Part shown: positions 1 to 8,960 of the stretch, piece after piece
Position numbering within the stretch: position 1 is the stretch's first letter
Layout of the letters: each line of letters begins with the position of its first letter
Source of the DNA: Christensenellaceae bacterium
GTDB lineage: Bacteria; Bacillota; Clostridia; Christensenellales; Aristaeellaceae
Assembly: GCA_017881705.1 (NCBI GenBank)
Contig: JADGQP010000095.1
Coordinates: 1 to 24,188, forward strand
Length of the DNA: 24,188 bases
Reading direction: 5' to 3'
Position numbers and translations under genes: made by a program
The notes under the pieces: generated by a model
The model's database searches: none
What the model was told of the DNA's origin: nothing
Seen by the model: only the letters and a program-made list of their open reading frames with translations

Positions 1-1
1 G

Positions 2-1591
2 ACACTGCAGGTTACAGGCGCGCTCAACTATTTGGTGCCAAGCCAACTTGCGCAAGCGGGAATGGGCTATGGCATGTTGTTTGTGATTGGTCTGATCACC
101 TCAGTGCATTGTGTAGCCATGTGCGGCGGTATCAATCTGTCGCAGTGCGTTACGGCAGGGGAAGCATGCGAGAGCAAGGCTGTCGCGCTAAAACCTTCGT
201 TTCTCTATAATCTCGGGCGTGTGATCTCTTATACTGTGGTAGGCTTCATCGTGGGCGCGCTTGGCTCCGCCATTACGTTTTCACCGGCGACGCAGGGGGT
301 GCTCAAGTTAATCGCGGGTGTGTTCATGGTCGTGATGGGCGTGAATATGCTGGGCATTTTCCCCTGGTTGCGCAGACTGAACCCTAGAATGCCGAAGTTT
401 ATTTCGGACAAAGTAAACGCTGAAAAATGGAAGAGCAGCAGCCCGCTTATAGTGGGGTTGCTCAATGGCTTTATGCCCTGCGGCCCGTTGCAGGCTATGC
501 AGATTTATGCGCTTTCGACTGGCAACCCGTTTGCGGGGGCGCTGTCGATGCTGCTGTTCAGCCTCGGAACCGTTCCGCTCATGTTTGGCCTTGGCGCATT
601 GAGCACGGTGCTCAGCCGCAAGTTTACACACCGCATGCTCACAGCGGGTGCTGTACTTGTGGCAGTGCTGGGGCTTTCGATGCTATCGCAGGGTTGGGCA
701 CTGACCGGGGTGACGCTGCCAAAGGCAACGGCGCAGAACGAAACAAGCATTACCGCCACTACGGCCCCGGCGGCTGCTGTACCAGGTACGGCTGAGGAGG
801 GGGATGTGCAAATTATCACATCCACGCTTGCCAGCTCGCGCTACCCCGATATTACCGTGCAGGTCGGTATACCCGTACGCTGGACGATCAATGCCCCGAT
901 TGGCAGCATCAACGGCTGCAACAAACGTATGTATATCTCCGCGTATAACATCGACCACACTTTTACCCAGGGAGATAATGTGATTGAGTTTACCCCAACG
1001 GAAACTGGCACATTCCCTTACAGCTGCTGGATGGGTATGATCCAGGCGAAAATCACCGTAGTGGAAGCCGGCGCCGCGACGCCTGCAGCACAGGATAACA
1101 CCGCCCAGGACAGCGCATCGATTTTCACCGGCACGAATGGCGCAGCAAGCCCGACGCCTGCCGGATACACGATCCCCACCGACGCGGTGGCTGTCGCACA
1201 GGTGACAACGGATGAAAACGGCAATCCCCTGCAGCGCGTGGAAATCACCCTAACGGATACGGGCTTTAGCCCCGCAGTGGTAGTAGTACAAAGCGGAACG
1301 GACGTGGAGTGGAGCATCCGCAATGATCGTACGGACGCCAGCGAGCTATGGGTGCCAGACTATTACGCGCAGCTCACGCTTGCCATCGGCAAGAACCTTT
1401 TCTATCTCACCCCCGCCGGAGACTTCGCTTTTTCGGATGCCGCCAACACATACTTTGGTTACGTTAAAGTGGTGGATGATGTGGCCGGTGCCAACCTTGC
1501 CGCGATCCGGTCGGAAGTTGCACAGTACCAGACGCTTCAGTATCCGGCGAGCTATTTTACAAGCGGTGGTGGCGGTTCCTGCTGCCAGTAA
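2..1591 (+). CDS. TauE/SafE-like membrane protein with two C-terminal cupredoxin-like domains (5' end outside window)
   Basis: The reading frame is open to the left edge, so the gene is 5'-truncated; an internal TTG lies at position 32 but family members usually begin further upstream. Numbering from that TTG, about six hydrophobic segments fill residues 12-230. They carry HCVAMCGG (residues 26-33) and a GFMPCGP motif (Cys150), typical of the TauE/SafE/DsbD-like branch found beside copper ATPases. Two cupredoxin-like beta domains follow, roughly 260-350 and 395-490. The first has candidate copper ligands Cys296, His in the YNIDHTF stretch, Cys332 and Met336. The protein ends in a Gly-rich tail with a CC pair. 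It sits 56 bp ahead of copA and is probably co-transcribed with it. A role in copper export or delivery across the membrane is inferred from domains and context; the transported species is unknown. Sulfite export is unlikely despite the family name. Confidence 0.85.
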   Translation, partial: TLQVTGALNYLVPSQLAQAGMGYGMLFVIGLITSVHCVAMCGGINLSQCVTAGEACESKAVALKPSFLYNLGRVISYTVVGFIVGALGSAITFSPATQGVLKLIAGVFMVVMGVNMLGIFPWLRRLNPRMPKFISDKVNAEKWKSSSPLIVGLLNGFMPCGPLQAMQIYALSTGNPFAGALSMLLFSLGTVPLMFGLGALSTVLSRKFTHRMLTAGAVLVAVLGLSMLSQGWALTGVTLPKATAQNETSITATTAPAAAVPGTAEEGDVQIITSTLASSRYPDITVQVGIPVRWTINAPIGSINGCNKRMYISAYNIDHTFTQGDNVIEFTPTETGTFPYSCWMGMIQAKITVVEAGAATPAAQDNTAQDSASIFTGTNGAASPTPAGYTIPTDAVAVAQVTTDENGNPLQRVEITLTDTGFSPAVVVVQSGTDVEWSIRNDRTDASELWVPDYYAQLTLAIGKNLFYLTPAGDFAFSDAANTYFGYVKVVDDVAGANLAAIRSEVAQYQTLQYPASYFTSGGGGSCCQ

Positions 1592-1647
1592 CATCCGCCA
1601 AGCCGCTCCCCAGTGGGCGCGGTAATCCCTGAAAGGAGACTTCGGAT

Positions 1648-4119
1648 TTGGGAAAGCAGATTTTAGACGTACGCGGTATGACCTGCGCCGCCTGCGCACA
1701 GCGCATCGAAAAAACAGTGGGCAAGCTGGCCGGTGTGGAACAGGCCAGTGTAAACCTAGCCAGTGAAAAGCTGTTTGTGGAATACAATCCTGAAACAGTA
1801 GGGTTGGCAAACATCAAGAAGGCTGTGGACAAGATTGGCTACGAAGTGTCAGAAAAGAGCGACGCACAGGAGGTAAGCATCCCCATCGGAGGTATGACTT
1901 GCGCAGCCTGCGCCCAACGCATCGAAAAAGTGGTACGTAAGCTGGACGGCGTGGAAAGCGTGAGTGTGAACCTCGCTACTGAAAAGGCAACCATCGTCTA
2001 CCATCCGCAAGGGGTGCGGCTGTCCGCCATCCGCGGCGCGATTGAAAAAGCCGGGTATCAGGCGCTGACTGAAACCAGGGCGAACGCCGCCGACGAGGAC
2101 CGCGCCCGCAAGCAAAAGCAGATACGCACACTGTGGACAAAGTTCATCGTATCCGCTGTGTTCTCGCTGCCGCTATTGTACATCGCCATGGCGCCGATGA
2201 TCCGGAGCCTGTCGCTGCCTTTTCCTGCGGGGCTGAACCCGATGAACTACCCGCTGCTCTACGCGCTTACGGAATTGCTGCTGGTGCTGCCGGTCATCGG
2301 CGTGGGCTATCGCTTCTACACCGTGGGCTTCAAGGCGCTGTGGCAGCGCAGCCCCAACATGGATTCGCTCATTGCCATTGGCACTACCGCCGCCTTTAGC
2401 TACAGCCTATACAACGTTTTTCAGATTGCGACAGGGCACTTTGCGGCGGTAGATGCGCTTTACTTTGAAACAGCAGGCGTGATCATCACCCTGATCCTGC
2501 TGGGCAAATCGCTGGAGGCAGTATCCAAGGGACGCACGAGCGAGGCAATTAAAAAGTTGATGGGTCTTGCCCCAAAGACTGCCACTGTACTCCAAAACGG
2601 CGAGGAGAAGGAAATCCCCATTGATGAAGTCGAAATCGGCGACATCGTTGTGGTAAAACCCGGCGCGAGCATCCCGGTGGACGGAACTGTGGTAGAAGGG
2701 CATACCGCCATGGACGAATCCATGCTGACAGGCGAAAGCATGCCGGTGGATAAAAAGACCGGCGATATGGTCTATACCGCGTCGCTTAACACCACGGGCA
2801 CCATGCGCTTTAGAGCGGAAAAAATCGGAAGCGACACGGCGTTGGCACAGATCATCAAACTGGTGGAGGACGCGCAGGGCTCCAAAGCGCCTATCGCCCA
2901 GCTGGCGGATATCGTATCCGGCTACTTTGTGCCGACGGTGGTAGCTATCGCGCTGGCCGCGGGGTTAGCGTGGTTCTTTGGCACGGGCGGGGACGTTAAG
3001 TTCGCGCTGAAAATCTTCATTTCCGTGCTGGTCATCGCGTGCCCTTGCGCACTAGGGCTCGCCACACCGACCGCCATTATGGTGGGTACCGGCAAGGGCG
3101 CAGAAAACGGCATACTCATCAAAGGCGGCGAGGCGTTGGAAACGACCCATAAGGTGAATACCATCGTATTTGACAAAACCGGCACCCTGACCGAAGGCAA
3201 ACCGACTGTGACCGACGTACTTACGTTTGGAGCCATGGACGTGGATGCGCTGCTGAGGCTAACCGCCTCCGCGGAAAAGGCTTCAGAGCACCCACTCGGG
3301 CAGGCGATTGTAAACGGCGCGCTGGCAAAGAGGTTGCAACTGCAATCTGTAGAGGATTTCCAATCCACCACGGGGCAGGGAATCGCTGCGACTATCGGCG
3401 GGCAGCAGGTGCTTGCGGGCAACCGTAAGCTGATGGAGGAACGGAAAATTATCCTTACGGATGGCGAAGCTGCGGCCGACCGGCTGGCAGGCGAAGGCAA
3501 GACTCCCATGTATGTGGCGGTGGACGGAGCGCTTGCCGGCATCGTCGCCGTAGCGGACGTGGTGAAGGCATCCAGCCGCGCGGCTATTGAAAGCCTGCAC
3601 GCGCTGGGCATCCAGGTGGCGATGATCACCGGCGATAACCGTAAAACCGCTGCCGCCATTGCCAGACAAGTGGGCATCGACCGGGTGCTTGCGGAGGTAT
3701 TGCCAAAGGACAAGGCTAACGAGGTGAAAAAGCTGCAAGCTGACGGCCGCATAGTCGCCATGGTTGGCGACGGTATCAACGACGCACCGGCGCTGGTGCA
3801 AGCGGATGTTGGCATCGCGATCGGCTCCGGTACGGACGTCGCTATGGAAAGCGCGGATATTGTGCTGATGCGCTCTGACCTGCGCGATGTGCCCACCGCC
3901 ATTGAACTTAGCAAACGCACCATTCGCAATATCAAGCAAAACTTGTTTTGGGCATTTGGTTACAATGTGATCGGCATCCCGATCGCGGCAGGGGTGCTGC
4001 ACCTGTTCGGCGGCCCGCTGCTCAACCCGATCTTCGCGGCGGCGGCCATGAGCTTGAGCTCCGTTTCTGTGCTCACCAACGCGCTGCGGCTGAAGCGTTT
4101 CAAAGCGAACACACACTAA
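1648..4119 (+). CDS. copA: Copper-translocating P-type ATPase CopA
   Basis: This is an 823-aa P1B-type ATPase that pumps Cu(I) out of the cytoplasm using ATP. Two N-terminal heavy-metal-associated domains each carry GMTCAAC (Cys13/Cys16 and Cys85/Cys88). The membrane metal-binding CPC motif is at 465-467. The actuator-domain TGE is at about 361-363, the phosphorylated Asp of DKTGT at 509, the SEHP nucleotide-binding motif at about 546-549 and GDGINDAP around 708. All catalytic motifs are intact and the length is normal for a two-HMA CopA. The start is TTG with AAGGAG about 9 nt upstream. The gene lies between the TauE/cupredoxin gene and a small anchored protein, with copZ downstream. Copper specificity rests on the CPC motif and the copZ linkage; silver would be the usual alternative substrate. 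Confidence 0.97.
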   Translation: MGKQILDVRGMTCAACAQRIEKTVGKLAGVEQASVNLASEKLFVEYNPETVGLANIKKAVDKIGYEVSEKSDAQEVSIPIGGMTCAACAQRIEKVVRKLDGVESVSVNLATEKATIVYHPQGVRLSAIRGAIEKAGYQALTETRANAADEDRARKQKQIRTLWTKFIVSAVFSLPLLYIAMAPMIRSLSLPFPAGLNPMNYPLLYALTELLLVLPVIGVGYRFYTVGFKALWQRSPNMDSLIAIGTTAAFSYSLYNVFQIATGHFAAVDALYFETAGVIITLILLGKSLEAVSKGRTSEAIKKLMGLAPKTATVLQNGEEKEIPIDEVEIGDIVVVKPGASIPVDGTVVEGHTAMDESMLTGESMPVDKKTGDMVYTASLNTTGTMRFRAEKIGSDTALAQIIKLVEDAQGSKAPIAQLADIVSGYFVPTVVAIALAAGLAWFFGTGGDVKFALKIFISVLVIACPCALGLATPTAIMVGTGKGAENGILIKGGEALETTHKVNTIVFDKTGTLTEGKPTVTDVLTFGAMDVDALLRLTASAEKASEHPLGQAIVNGALAKRLQLQSVEDFQSTTGQGIAATIGGQQVLAGNRKLMEERKIILTDGEAAADRLAGEGKTPMYVAVDGALAGIVAVADVVKASSRAAIESLHALGIQVAMITGDNRKTAAAIARQVGIDRVLAEVLPKDKANEVKKLQADGRIVAMVGDGINDAPALVQADVGIAIGSGTDVAMESADIVLMRSDLRDVPTAIELSKRTIRNIKQNLFWAFGYNVIGIPIAAGVLHLFGGPLLNPIFAAAAMSLSSVSVLTNALRLKRFKANTH

Positions 4120-4135
4120 GAAAGGGGATTCCAAA

Positions 4136-4855
4136 ATGAAAAGGAATACAAAACTCCTGTTGGCGGCGGTTGTTGTCGCGGTTGCGGCGGCGGTGCTGGT
4201 ATTTGTTTTCCAGTCTGTAGGCGGTAATCTGGATGTGGTGGGCAAGCAGTCCGTAACATCCTTTGACACGGTACTAAAAACGATTCCGGATCAGGTAAAG
4301 GCGGATGAAGTGAACGGCGGTTGGTCGCTGATGGCGCCGGATGGTACGGTACGCTTCATCTGGAGCAAGGACTATTCGAAAAGCGCTTTGCATGACGTGA
4401 TGCTGGAATTGGACGCACAACCGTTTGTGGACGCAGGTTTGGATGCCGGAAAGCTGCCCGCCAATTATGCCTTCTACGATGGGATGTTAATGGTAGGGAC
4501 CAAGCTGGGCAACGACGAATTCCAATATAATGGTTCGGCTACCCCGCTAGCTTCTTACGAACAGCTGGTCAACAAGTACCGCTCCACTCTGAACTACCAC
4601 ACCGCGCTGGATCATTATGGTGTGAAACTGGGCGACGGCAACATGTTCGAGTGGGCGAAGGATATGACCAAGAACACCACGACCGGCAAGGATCAGGATA
4701 AGGATATTGTGTTTGTCCTCAACCCGGAACCGCTGATTGCCGCCGGCGTTGACCCTGCCAAAGTCACGGGTTGGGTGTATGCGCAGGTCGCCGTGGAAGA
4801 AAACGGCCAGACAATTCAGGTGTACAAATTCCTGAAACCGTTTAACATTGTTTGA
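4136..4855 (+). CDS. Membrane-anchored extracytoplasmic protein of unknown function in the copper operon
   Basis: I do not recognise this 239-aa protein. One uncleaved-looking hydrophobic segment (residues 7-27, Ala/Val-rich) follows a short basic N-terminus, so the remainder (about 30-239) should lie outside the membrane. No cysteine is present and no His/Met cluster suggestive of a copper site stands out. The body is polar, rich in Asp, Lys, Tyr and Trp, and seems to contain two related halves with phrases such as DAGLDAGKLPANYAFYDG and AAGVDPAKVTGWVYAQ, possibly a repeated subdomain. It begins 16 nt after copA with a good AAAGGGG ribosome site and precedes copZ, so it very likely belongs to the same transcript. 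A copper-associated periplasmic or surface role is inferred from position only. Confidence 0.8.
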   Translation: MKRNTKLLLAAVVVAVAAAVLVFVFQSVGGNLDVVGKQSVTSFDTVLKTIPDQVKADEVNGGWSLMAPDGTVRFIWSKDYSKSALHDVMLELDAQPFVDAGLDAGKLPANYAFYDGMLMVGTKLGNDEFQYNGSATPLASYEQLVNKYRSTLNYHTALDHYGVKLGDGNMFEWAKDMTKNTTTGKDQDKDIVFVLNPEPLIAAGVDPAKVTGWVYAQVAVEENGQTIQVYKFLKPFNIV

Positions 4856-4926
4856 ACCGGGTAAATGGTGGGTAAATCAACCCATGGCGGCAATGTGCCT
4901 GCCTGTTTTGGAAAGGATGCTGCAAA

Positions 4927-5136
4927 ATGGCGACTACGATATTGCATGTGCAGGGAATGTCCTGCGAACACTGTGTAAAGGCGGTCACCAAGGCGGTTAC
5001 CGCGTTGGACGGTGTGCGTGGTGTGGCAGTGGACTTGCAAGGGAAGACCGTGACTGTAGAGCACGATCCGGCAGGCGTGACCCATGCGCAGATGAGAGAA
5101 GCGATTGAGGAACAGGGCTACGATGTGGTAACCTGA
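4927..5136 (+). CDS. copZ: Copper chaperone CopZ (single heavy-metal-associated domain)
   Basis: This 69-aa protein is a single ferredoxin-like HMA domain with the metal site GMSCEHC (Cys13 and Cys16). It matches the usual length of CopZ chaperones, which carry Cu(I) in the cytoplasm and hand it to the N-terminal domains of CopA. The ATG is preceded by AAAGGA. It is the last gene before a strong terminator, in the same orientation as copA. The CxxC spacer differs from that of the two CopA domains (CAAC), which is normal for chaperone and target pairs. Other small HMA proteins such as MerP are alternatives, but the copA linkage favours CopZ. Confidence 0.93.
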   Translation: MATTILHVQGMSCEHCVKAVTKAVTALDGVRGVAVDLQGKTVTVEHDPAGVTHAQMREAIEEQGYDVVT

Positions 5137-5144
5137 ACACGAAC

Positions 5145-5192
5145 AGCCTCGCCAACCCCGCACATGCGTGGTTGGCGGGGCTGCGGTTTTTT
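5145..5192 (+). terminator. Intrinsic terminator after copZ
   Basis: A long stem pairs 5145-5157 with 5170-5182 (AGCCTCGCCAACC against GGTTGGCGGGGCT, with one mismatch-like position) around a GC-rich loop. It is followed by GCGG and a run of six T. It separates copZ from the response regulator, which starts only 29 bp later, so the regulator pair probably depends on partial read-through. Confidence 0.85.
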
Positions 5193-5220
5193 GTGAAAAC
5201 GGTGGAACGGGGGGAAACAT

Positions 5221-5922
5221 ATGCTGCGGTCGTACCGGAACGTACTGGTGGTGGACGACGAGCCCAAGATACGCGAAGTGGTATCCGCGATGCTGACCAA
5301 CAAGGGATACACCGTGTTTGAGGCCGCGAACGGCCGACGTGCGCTGGAGCTTTTCGCATCGGAAAACATCGCGCTGGTTGTGCTGGACCTGATGCTGCCG
5401 GATATCGCGGGTGAGGACGTTTGCCTTGCCATCCGTAAGAAATCGCGTGTACCCATCATCATGCTCACAGCCAAGGCGGAGGAAACCGATCTGCTCATGG
5501 GGTTGAACATTGGCGCGGATGATTATATCGTAAAGCCTTTCAGCCTGAAAGAACTGGTAGCCCGCGCCGAAGCCGTGATGCGCCGTTCGGAGGATGATCT
5601 GCTGCCGCTCACGCTGCATAGCAGCTTCCGGGACGGCGATCTTTTAGTGGATTTTGAGCGGAATACCGTGAAAAAGCAGGGGATTACGGTGCCCTTTACG
5701 CCCAGCGAAATGAAACTGCTGGCTGCCCTGATGAAGCACCCCGGCAGGGTGCTGACCCGTAACGAGCTGATTGACCATGCGATGGGCAGTGAGTTTGAAG
5801 GGTTTGACCGCGCAATTGACAGCCATATTAAAAACATCCGTCAGAAGATCGAGAACGACCCTAAAAATCCGGTGTACATCGTAACCGTACACGGGCTGGG
5901 GTATAAGTTTGGGGGCGAATAG
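5221..5922 (+). CDS. OmpR/PhoB-family response regulator
   Basis: This 233-aa protein has an N-terminal receiver domain (about 6-120) with acidic pocket Asp12/Asp13, phospho-acceptor Asp56 in LDLMLPD, and conserved Lys105 in DYIVKPF. A winged-helix DNA-binding domain of the OmpR/PhoB type follows (about 135-230), ending in the usual HGLGYKF motif. ATG is preceded by a G-rich ribosome site. It overlaps or abuts the histidine kinase gene, so the two form a two-component system. Position directly after copZ suggests control of copper or envelope-stress genes, but no binding site could be assigned and the signal is not known. Confidence 0.93.
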   Translation: MLRSYRNVLVVDDEPKIREVVSAMLTNKGYTVFEAANGRRALELFASENIALVVLDLMLPDIAGEDVCLAIRKKSRVPIIMLTAKAEETDLLMGLNIGADDYIVKPFSLKELVARAEAVMRRSEDDLLPLTLHSSFRDGDLLVDFERNTVKKQGITVPFTPSEMKLLAALMKHPGRVLTRNELIDHAMGSEFEGFDRAIDSHIKNIRQKIENDPKNPVYIVTVHGLGYKFGGE

Positions 5923-5923
5923 G

Positions 5924-7318
5924 GTGTTTAAAAGTCTGCGTTCGCAGCTTTCACTGAGCATACTGGCGTTATTGCTGGTAATTATCCTGCTAATGGGAGC
6001 TGCGGCGAACCTGTTGACCAACCGCGCGTTTGAAACCTACGTGCAGCAGCAGGAGGAAGCGCGGATCCAAACCATTGTAAGCGACCTGGCTGCGCAGTAC
6101 AACGGCATGACCCGCTCCTGGGATGCCGATTTTTTGCATACCATCGGGATGTATTCGCTGTACAGCGGCTATCTGCTCAAAGTGTGCAACACAAACGGCG
6201 ATATCCTGTGGGACGCGGAAAACCACGATATGACCCTGTGCGGGCAGATCATGGACGAAATTACCGACCGCATGGAAAAGGCAAAGAAAACCGGCAGTTT
6301 CCAATCGCACGAATACGCTGTTACCCAGGGGCAAACCAAGGTGGGAAGCGTGATCATCAGCTATTATACGCCGTTTTTCTACAGTGAGAACGACCACCAG
6401 TTTATTAACACGCTCAACGCTGTGTTCCTCGGGATCGGTGCGGTGGCGGGTGTATTTGCGGTTGCGCTTGGTGCGCTGCTGGCACGGCGCATCGCGCGGC
6501 CACTGGCGCAGACCGCCGAAGCAGCCAAGCAGGTGGCGCAGGGGGAGTACGGCATTCGTGTGGCGAGTGATACCAATACGCGGGAACTGAACGATCTGGT
6601 TGCGTCCATCAACCATCTGGCGGGGGCGTTAAACGAGCAGGAAAACCTGCGCAGGCGGCTGATCAGCGATGTGGCACATGAACTGCGCACACCGTTGACC
6701 GCGGTGACGCTGTATCTGGAAGCGATGATCGAAGGGCTTTGGGAGGTAACACCGGAGCGGCTCAAAGGCTGCCATGAGGAGCTGACGCGGCTTAATAACC
6801 TTGTGGCGGATATACAGCAGCTTGCCAATGTCGAGGGGAGTAACCTGCAACTGCGCAAGGAGAAAACCGATTTACTAGATATTGCCGAAGCCGTAAACGG
6901 AATTATGTCCGCACAGGCGCAGGCCAAGGGGCAAAGCCTCACGGTAACGGGAGAGCATGCTATCGTAGAAGTGGATCGCGAGCGGATGCAGCAGGTATTG
7001 ATCAACCTTGTGTCTAACGCCATCAAGTATGCACCGCAGGATGGGCACATCCGCATTGAGACGGAGGTGACCCCGGAAACTGGGCTGGTACGGGTGCTGG
7101 ACGATGGCATCGGCATCGCAGAGGCGGAGCTACCGCTCATCTTTGAACGTTTTTACCGTTCCGATCAATCCCGCGACAGGCGCACGGGCGGCACAGGCAT
7201 CGGACTGACCATCGCTAAATCTATTGTCACCGCGCATGGCGGTACTATCCGTGCGGAGAGTAAGCCTGGAGGCGGCAGTTGCTTTATTGTGGCAATTCCC
7301 AAGGGATCTGGCGAATAG
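5924..7318 (+). CDS. Membrane sensor histidine kinase
   Basis: The kinase is about 464 aa if it starts at the GTG at 5924, which lies one base after the regulator's stop and about 9 nt from a GGGGG ribosome site; a TTG at 5909 is the alternative. Two transmembrane segments (about 10-30 and 160-185) frame an extracytoplasmic sensor of about 130 residues that I cannot assign to a family. A HAMP linker, a HisKA domain with AHELRTPL (phospho-His about 252) and a HATPase domain with an N-box (NLVSNAIKYA), DDGIGI and GGTGIGL follow. It should phosphorylate the upstream response regulator. The sensor has no obvious Met/His-rich copper-binding cluster. Confidence 0.92.
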   Translation: MFKSLRSQLSLSILALLLVIILLMGAAANLLTNRAFETYVQQQEEARIQTIVSDLAAQYNGMTRSWDADFLHTIGMYSLYSGYLLKVCNTNGDILWDAENHDMTLCGQIMDEITDRMEKAKKTGSFQSHEYAVTQGQTKVGSVIISYYTPFFYSENDHQFINTLNAVFLGIGAVAGVFAVALGALLARRIARPLAQTAEAAKQVAQGEYGIRVASDTNTRELNDLVASINHLAGALNEQENLRRRLISDVAHELRTPLTAVTLYLEAMIEGLWEVTPERLKGCHEELTRLNNLVADIQQLANVEGSNLQLRKEKTDLLDIAEAVNGIMSAQAQAKGQSLTVTGEHAIVEVDRERMQQVLINLVSNAIKYAPQDGHIRIETEVTPETGLVRVLDDGIGIAEAELPLIFERFYRSDQSRDRRTGGTGIGLTIAKSIVTAHGGTIRAESKPGGGSCFIVAIPKGSGE

Positions 7319-7443
7319 AGTATTATGATGCCGGATATCCAGGGATGGTTAGAACATAATTATGCGTGGGGCATTCACAGATAAAAATACATTACGAATG
7401 GTTGTGTCACCCCACATCTGTTAGAACGCATATTAGCGCCTTT

Positions 7444-8085
7444 TCAAATCATAAACTCTATTGTCTTTTCCGGCGTGCTTTTTGTATTGGTATTAAACAG
7501 CAGCATGGCCTCCCGGGTTTCCATTTCGCCCATGCCGTAATTTACCCGCTCGATGGAATTCAAGGTTTCCGCTTTCACAATCCTGTTCATCACACAGGGT
7601 TCTTCTTCAACAATCTGAATGTCCTGCTCGGCCAGCCGAGCCAGAAAAGGGCTATCCGCGGGGATGGCGTACGGGTCGAACAGGCCGATTCCGCCTTCTG
7701 TTACACGCGTAAGCAGCACGTAATGGGGATCGCCGCCCAGCCAGCAGTGCACAACCGCAACGCCTTTTTGCTGCAAACAGCCGGTGATGGCGCTGTTGGG
7801 GGAAAGCGTAACCTGTTCCTCCTGCAGAAAATGGGCGGATACCGGAAAATGTTTGCATTTCCCGTATTGATTCAGCCAATTCGCCAGAAACTGTATCGCC
7901 ATGCGGGACGTGCCGCACTTGCCCAGCTCGCCCTGCGCGTCGTATGCATCCAACGTGTACAGGGCGATTGATTTTAGAATGTCCGGCGTAACATCGCGCC
8001 GGTCGAACAGACAGCGAAGCGCGTTGGTCAGCGAGGTCGGCCCGCAGTCGTATTCGCTGCTCTGGTAATTTAAAACGTTCCTCAT
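7444..8085 (-). CDS. C39-like papain-fold cysteine peptidase, cytoplasmic
   Basis: This 213-aa protein has the layout of a C39-like peptidase: the nucleophile Cys14 in YDCGPTS, a candidate His121 in DPHYVLL and Asp137 in FDPY. No signal peptide or membrane segment is seen, so it should act in the cytoplasm, unlike bacteriocin C39 domains fused to exporters. The start is ATG with AGGAGGA about 7 nt upstream. It begins 15 nt after the last peptide-permease gene and is the final gene of that operon. A role in cleaving imported peptides or conjugates is inferred. The CGP(T)S active-site phrase also resembles the phytochelatin-synthase fold, whose bacterial forms hydrolyse glutathione, but the DPHYVLL/DPY region fits C39 better. 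Confidence 0.75.
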   Translation of the reverse strand: MRNVLNYQSSEYDCGPTSLTNALRCLFDRRDVTPDILKSIALYTLDAYDAQGELGKCGTSRMAIQFLANWLNQYGKCKHFPVSAHFLQEEQVTLSPNSAITGCLQQKGVAVVHCWLGGDPHYVLLTRVTEGGIGLFDPYAIPADSPFLARLAEQDIQIVEEEPCVMNRIVKAETLNSIERVNYGMGEMETREAMLLFNTNTKSTPEKTIEFMI

Positions 8086-8100
8086 CGTTTCGTCCTCCTG

Positions 8101-8955
8101 TTATCCGTTTCTCGGGTCCATGGCATCGCGCAGCGCGTCGCCGATAAAGTTGATACACACCACCAGCGTCATAATCAGTATCCCCGCTGGCAGCCACAAC
8201 CAGGGTTTCCCCGTAAGAATGCTGATGGATTCCGCGCCGTTTAAAATGTTGCCCAGCGATGGGGTAGGCGGCTGCACGCCCATGCCCAGAAAACTCAGCG
8301 CCGCTTCATCCAAAATGGAAACGGCAAAAACGCTTGTGGCGTAAATCAGCACGGGCGCGATGGTGTTGGGTAGAATTTCAGAAAAAAGGATGAAGCGGCG
8401 CGGCATACCGGCTGCAATATCCCCCTTGATAAAGTTCGTTTCTTTAAGCGAAAGCACGTTCCCGCGTACCAGCCTCGCGACGCCCGGCCAATCCACAAAG
8501 CCCAAAATTAATATGATGCTCCAAAGACCCGGTTCAAAAATGGCCGCGGCCACCAGGATCAGTAGGATATACGGAAAAGACATCACCATATCGGTAAAGC
8601 CCATCAGCGCACGGTCCACCCAGCCGCCGAGGTACCCGGCGATCAGCCCAAGCAGCACGCCCACCAGTGTGGATATCCCCGTGGCCAGCGCGCCCACCAT
8701 GAGGGAAATACGCACGGCGTAAAGCAGCCGACTGAACATATCCCTGCCGATCTGGTCGGTGCCTAGCCAGTGGCTGGCATCCGGCGGCGCCGAAAAACCG
8801 CCGGATATTTTTACGGGGCTGTAGGGTGTAATCAGGGGCGCAAACAGGGCGGTAAGTACGATGATTGTCAGGATCAGCAGGCACACCATCGCGGCTTTAT
8901 GCCTGCGAAACCGTTGAAAAGCCTGCTGGTTCATTGCGTTTCTCACGATGTTCAT
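8101..8955 (-). CDS. Peptide/nickel-type ABC transporter permease (DppC-like)
   Basis: This inner-membrane permease has about 284 aa and pairs with the DppB-like permease. After a short cytoplasmic N-terminus it has the OppC/DppC N-terminal segment (a hydrophobic helix near residue 30, then the HWLGTDQIGRDMFSRL motif) and the binding-protein-dependent transport domain, with an EAA-like loop that contacts the ATPases. The frame stays open upstream, but the N-terminal homology begins near here. The ATG at 8955 lies 5 nt after the DppB stop; its SD-like GCGAGG abuts the ATG and better suits a GTG at 8946. The exact start is therefore uncertain by a few codons. Confidence 0.9.
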   Translation of the reverse strand: MNIVRNAMNQQAFQRFRRHKAAMVCLLILTIIVLTALFAPLITPYSPVKISGGFSAPPDASHWLGTDQIGRDMFSRLLYAVRISLMVGALATGISTLVGVLLGLIAGYLGGWVDRALMGFTDMVMSFPYILLILVAAAIFEPGLWSIILILGFVDWPGVARLVRGNVLSLKETNFIKGDIAAGMPRRFILFSEILPNTIAPVLIYATSVFAVSILDEAALSFLGMGVQPPTPSLGNILNGAESISILTGKPWLWLPAGILIMTLVVCINFIGDALRDAMDPRNG

Positions 8956-8960
8956 CCTCG

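Noticed and set aside
2922..4269. Long minus-strand frames opposite copA
   Set aside because: Low-complexity Ser/Ala/Thr translations without domains, fully antiparallel to a gene with all its motifs intact. They are by-products of GC-rich codon use.
7366..7415. GTGGGG/CCCCAC stem between the histidine kinase and peptidase genes as a bidirectional terminator
   Set aside because: The loop is about 38 nt and no T-run follows on either strand, so it is not a convincing terminator. The 7319-7443 gap holds nothing else I can support.
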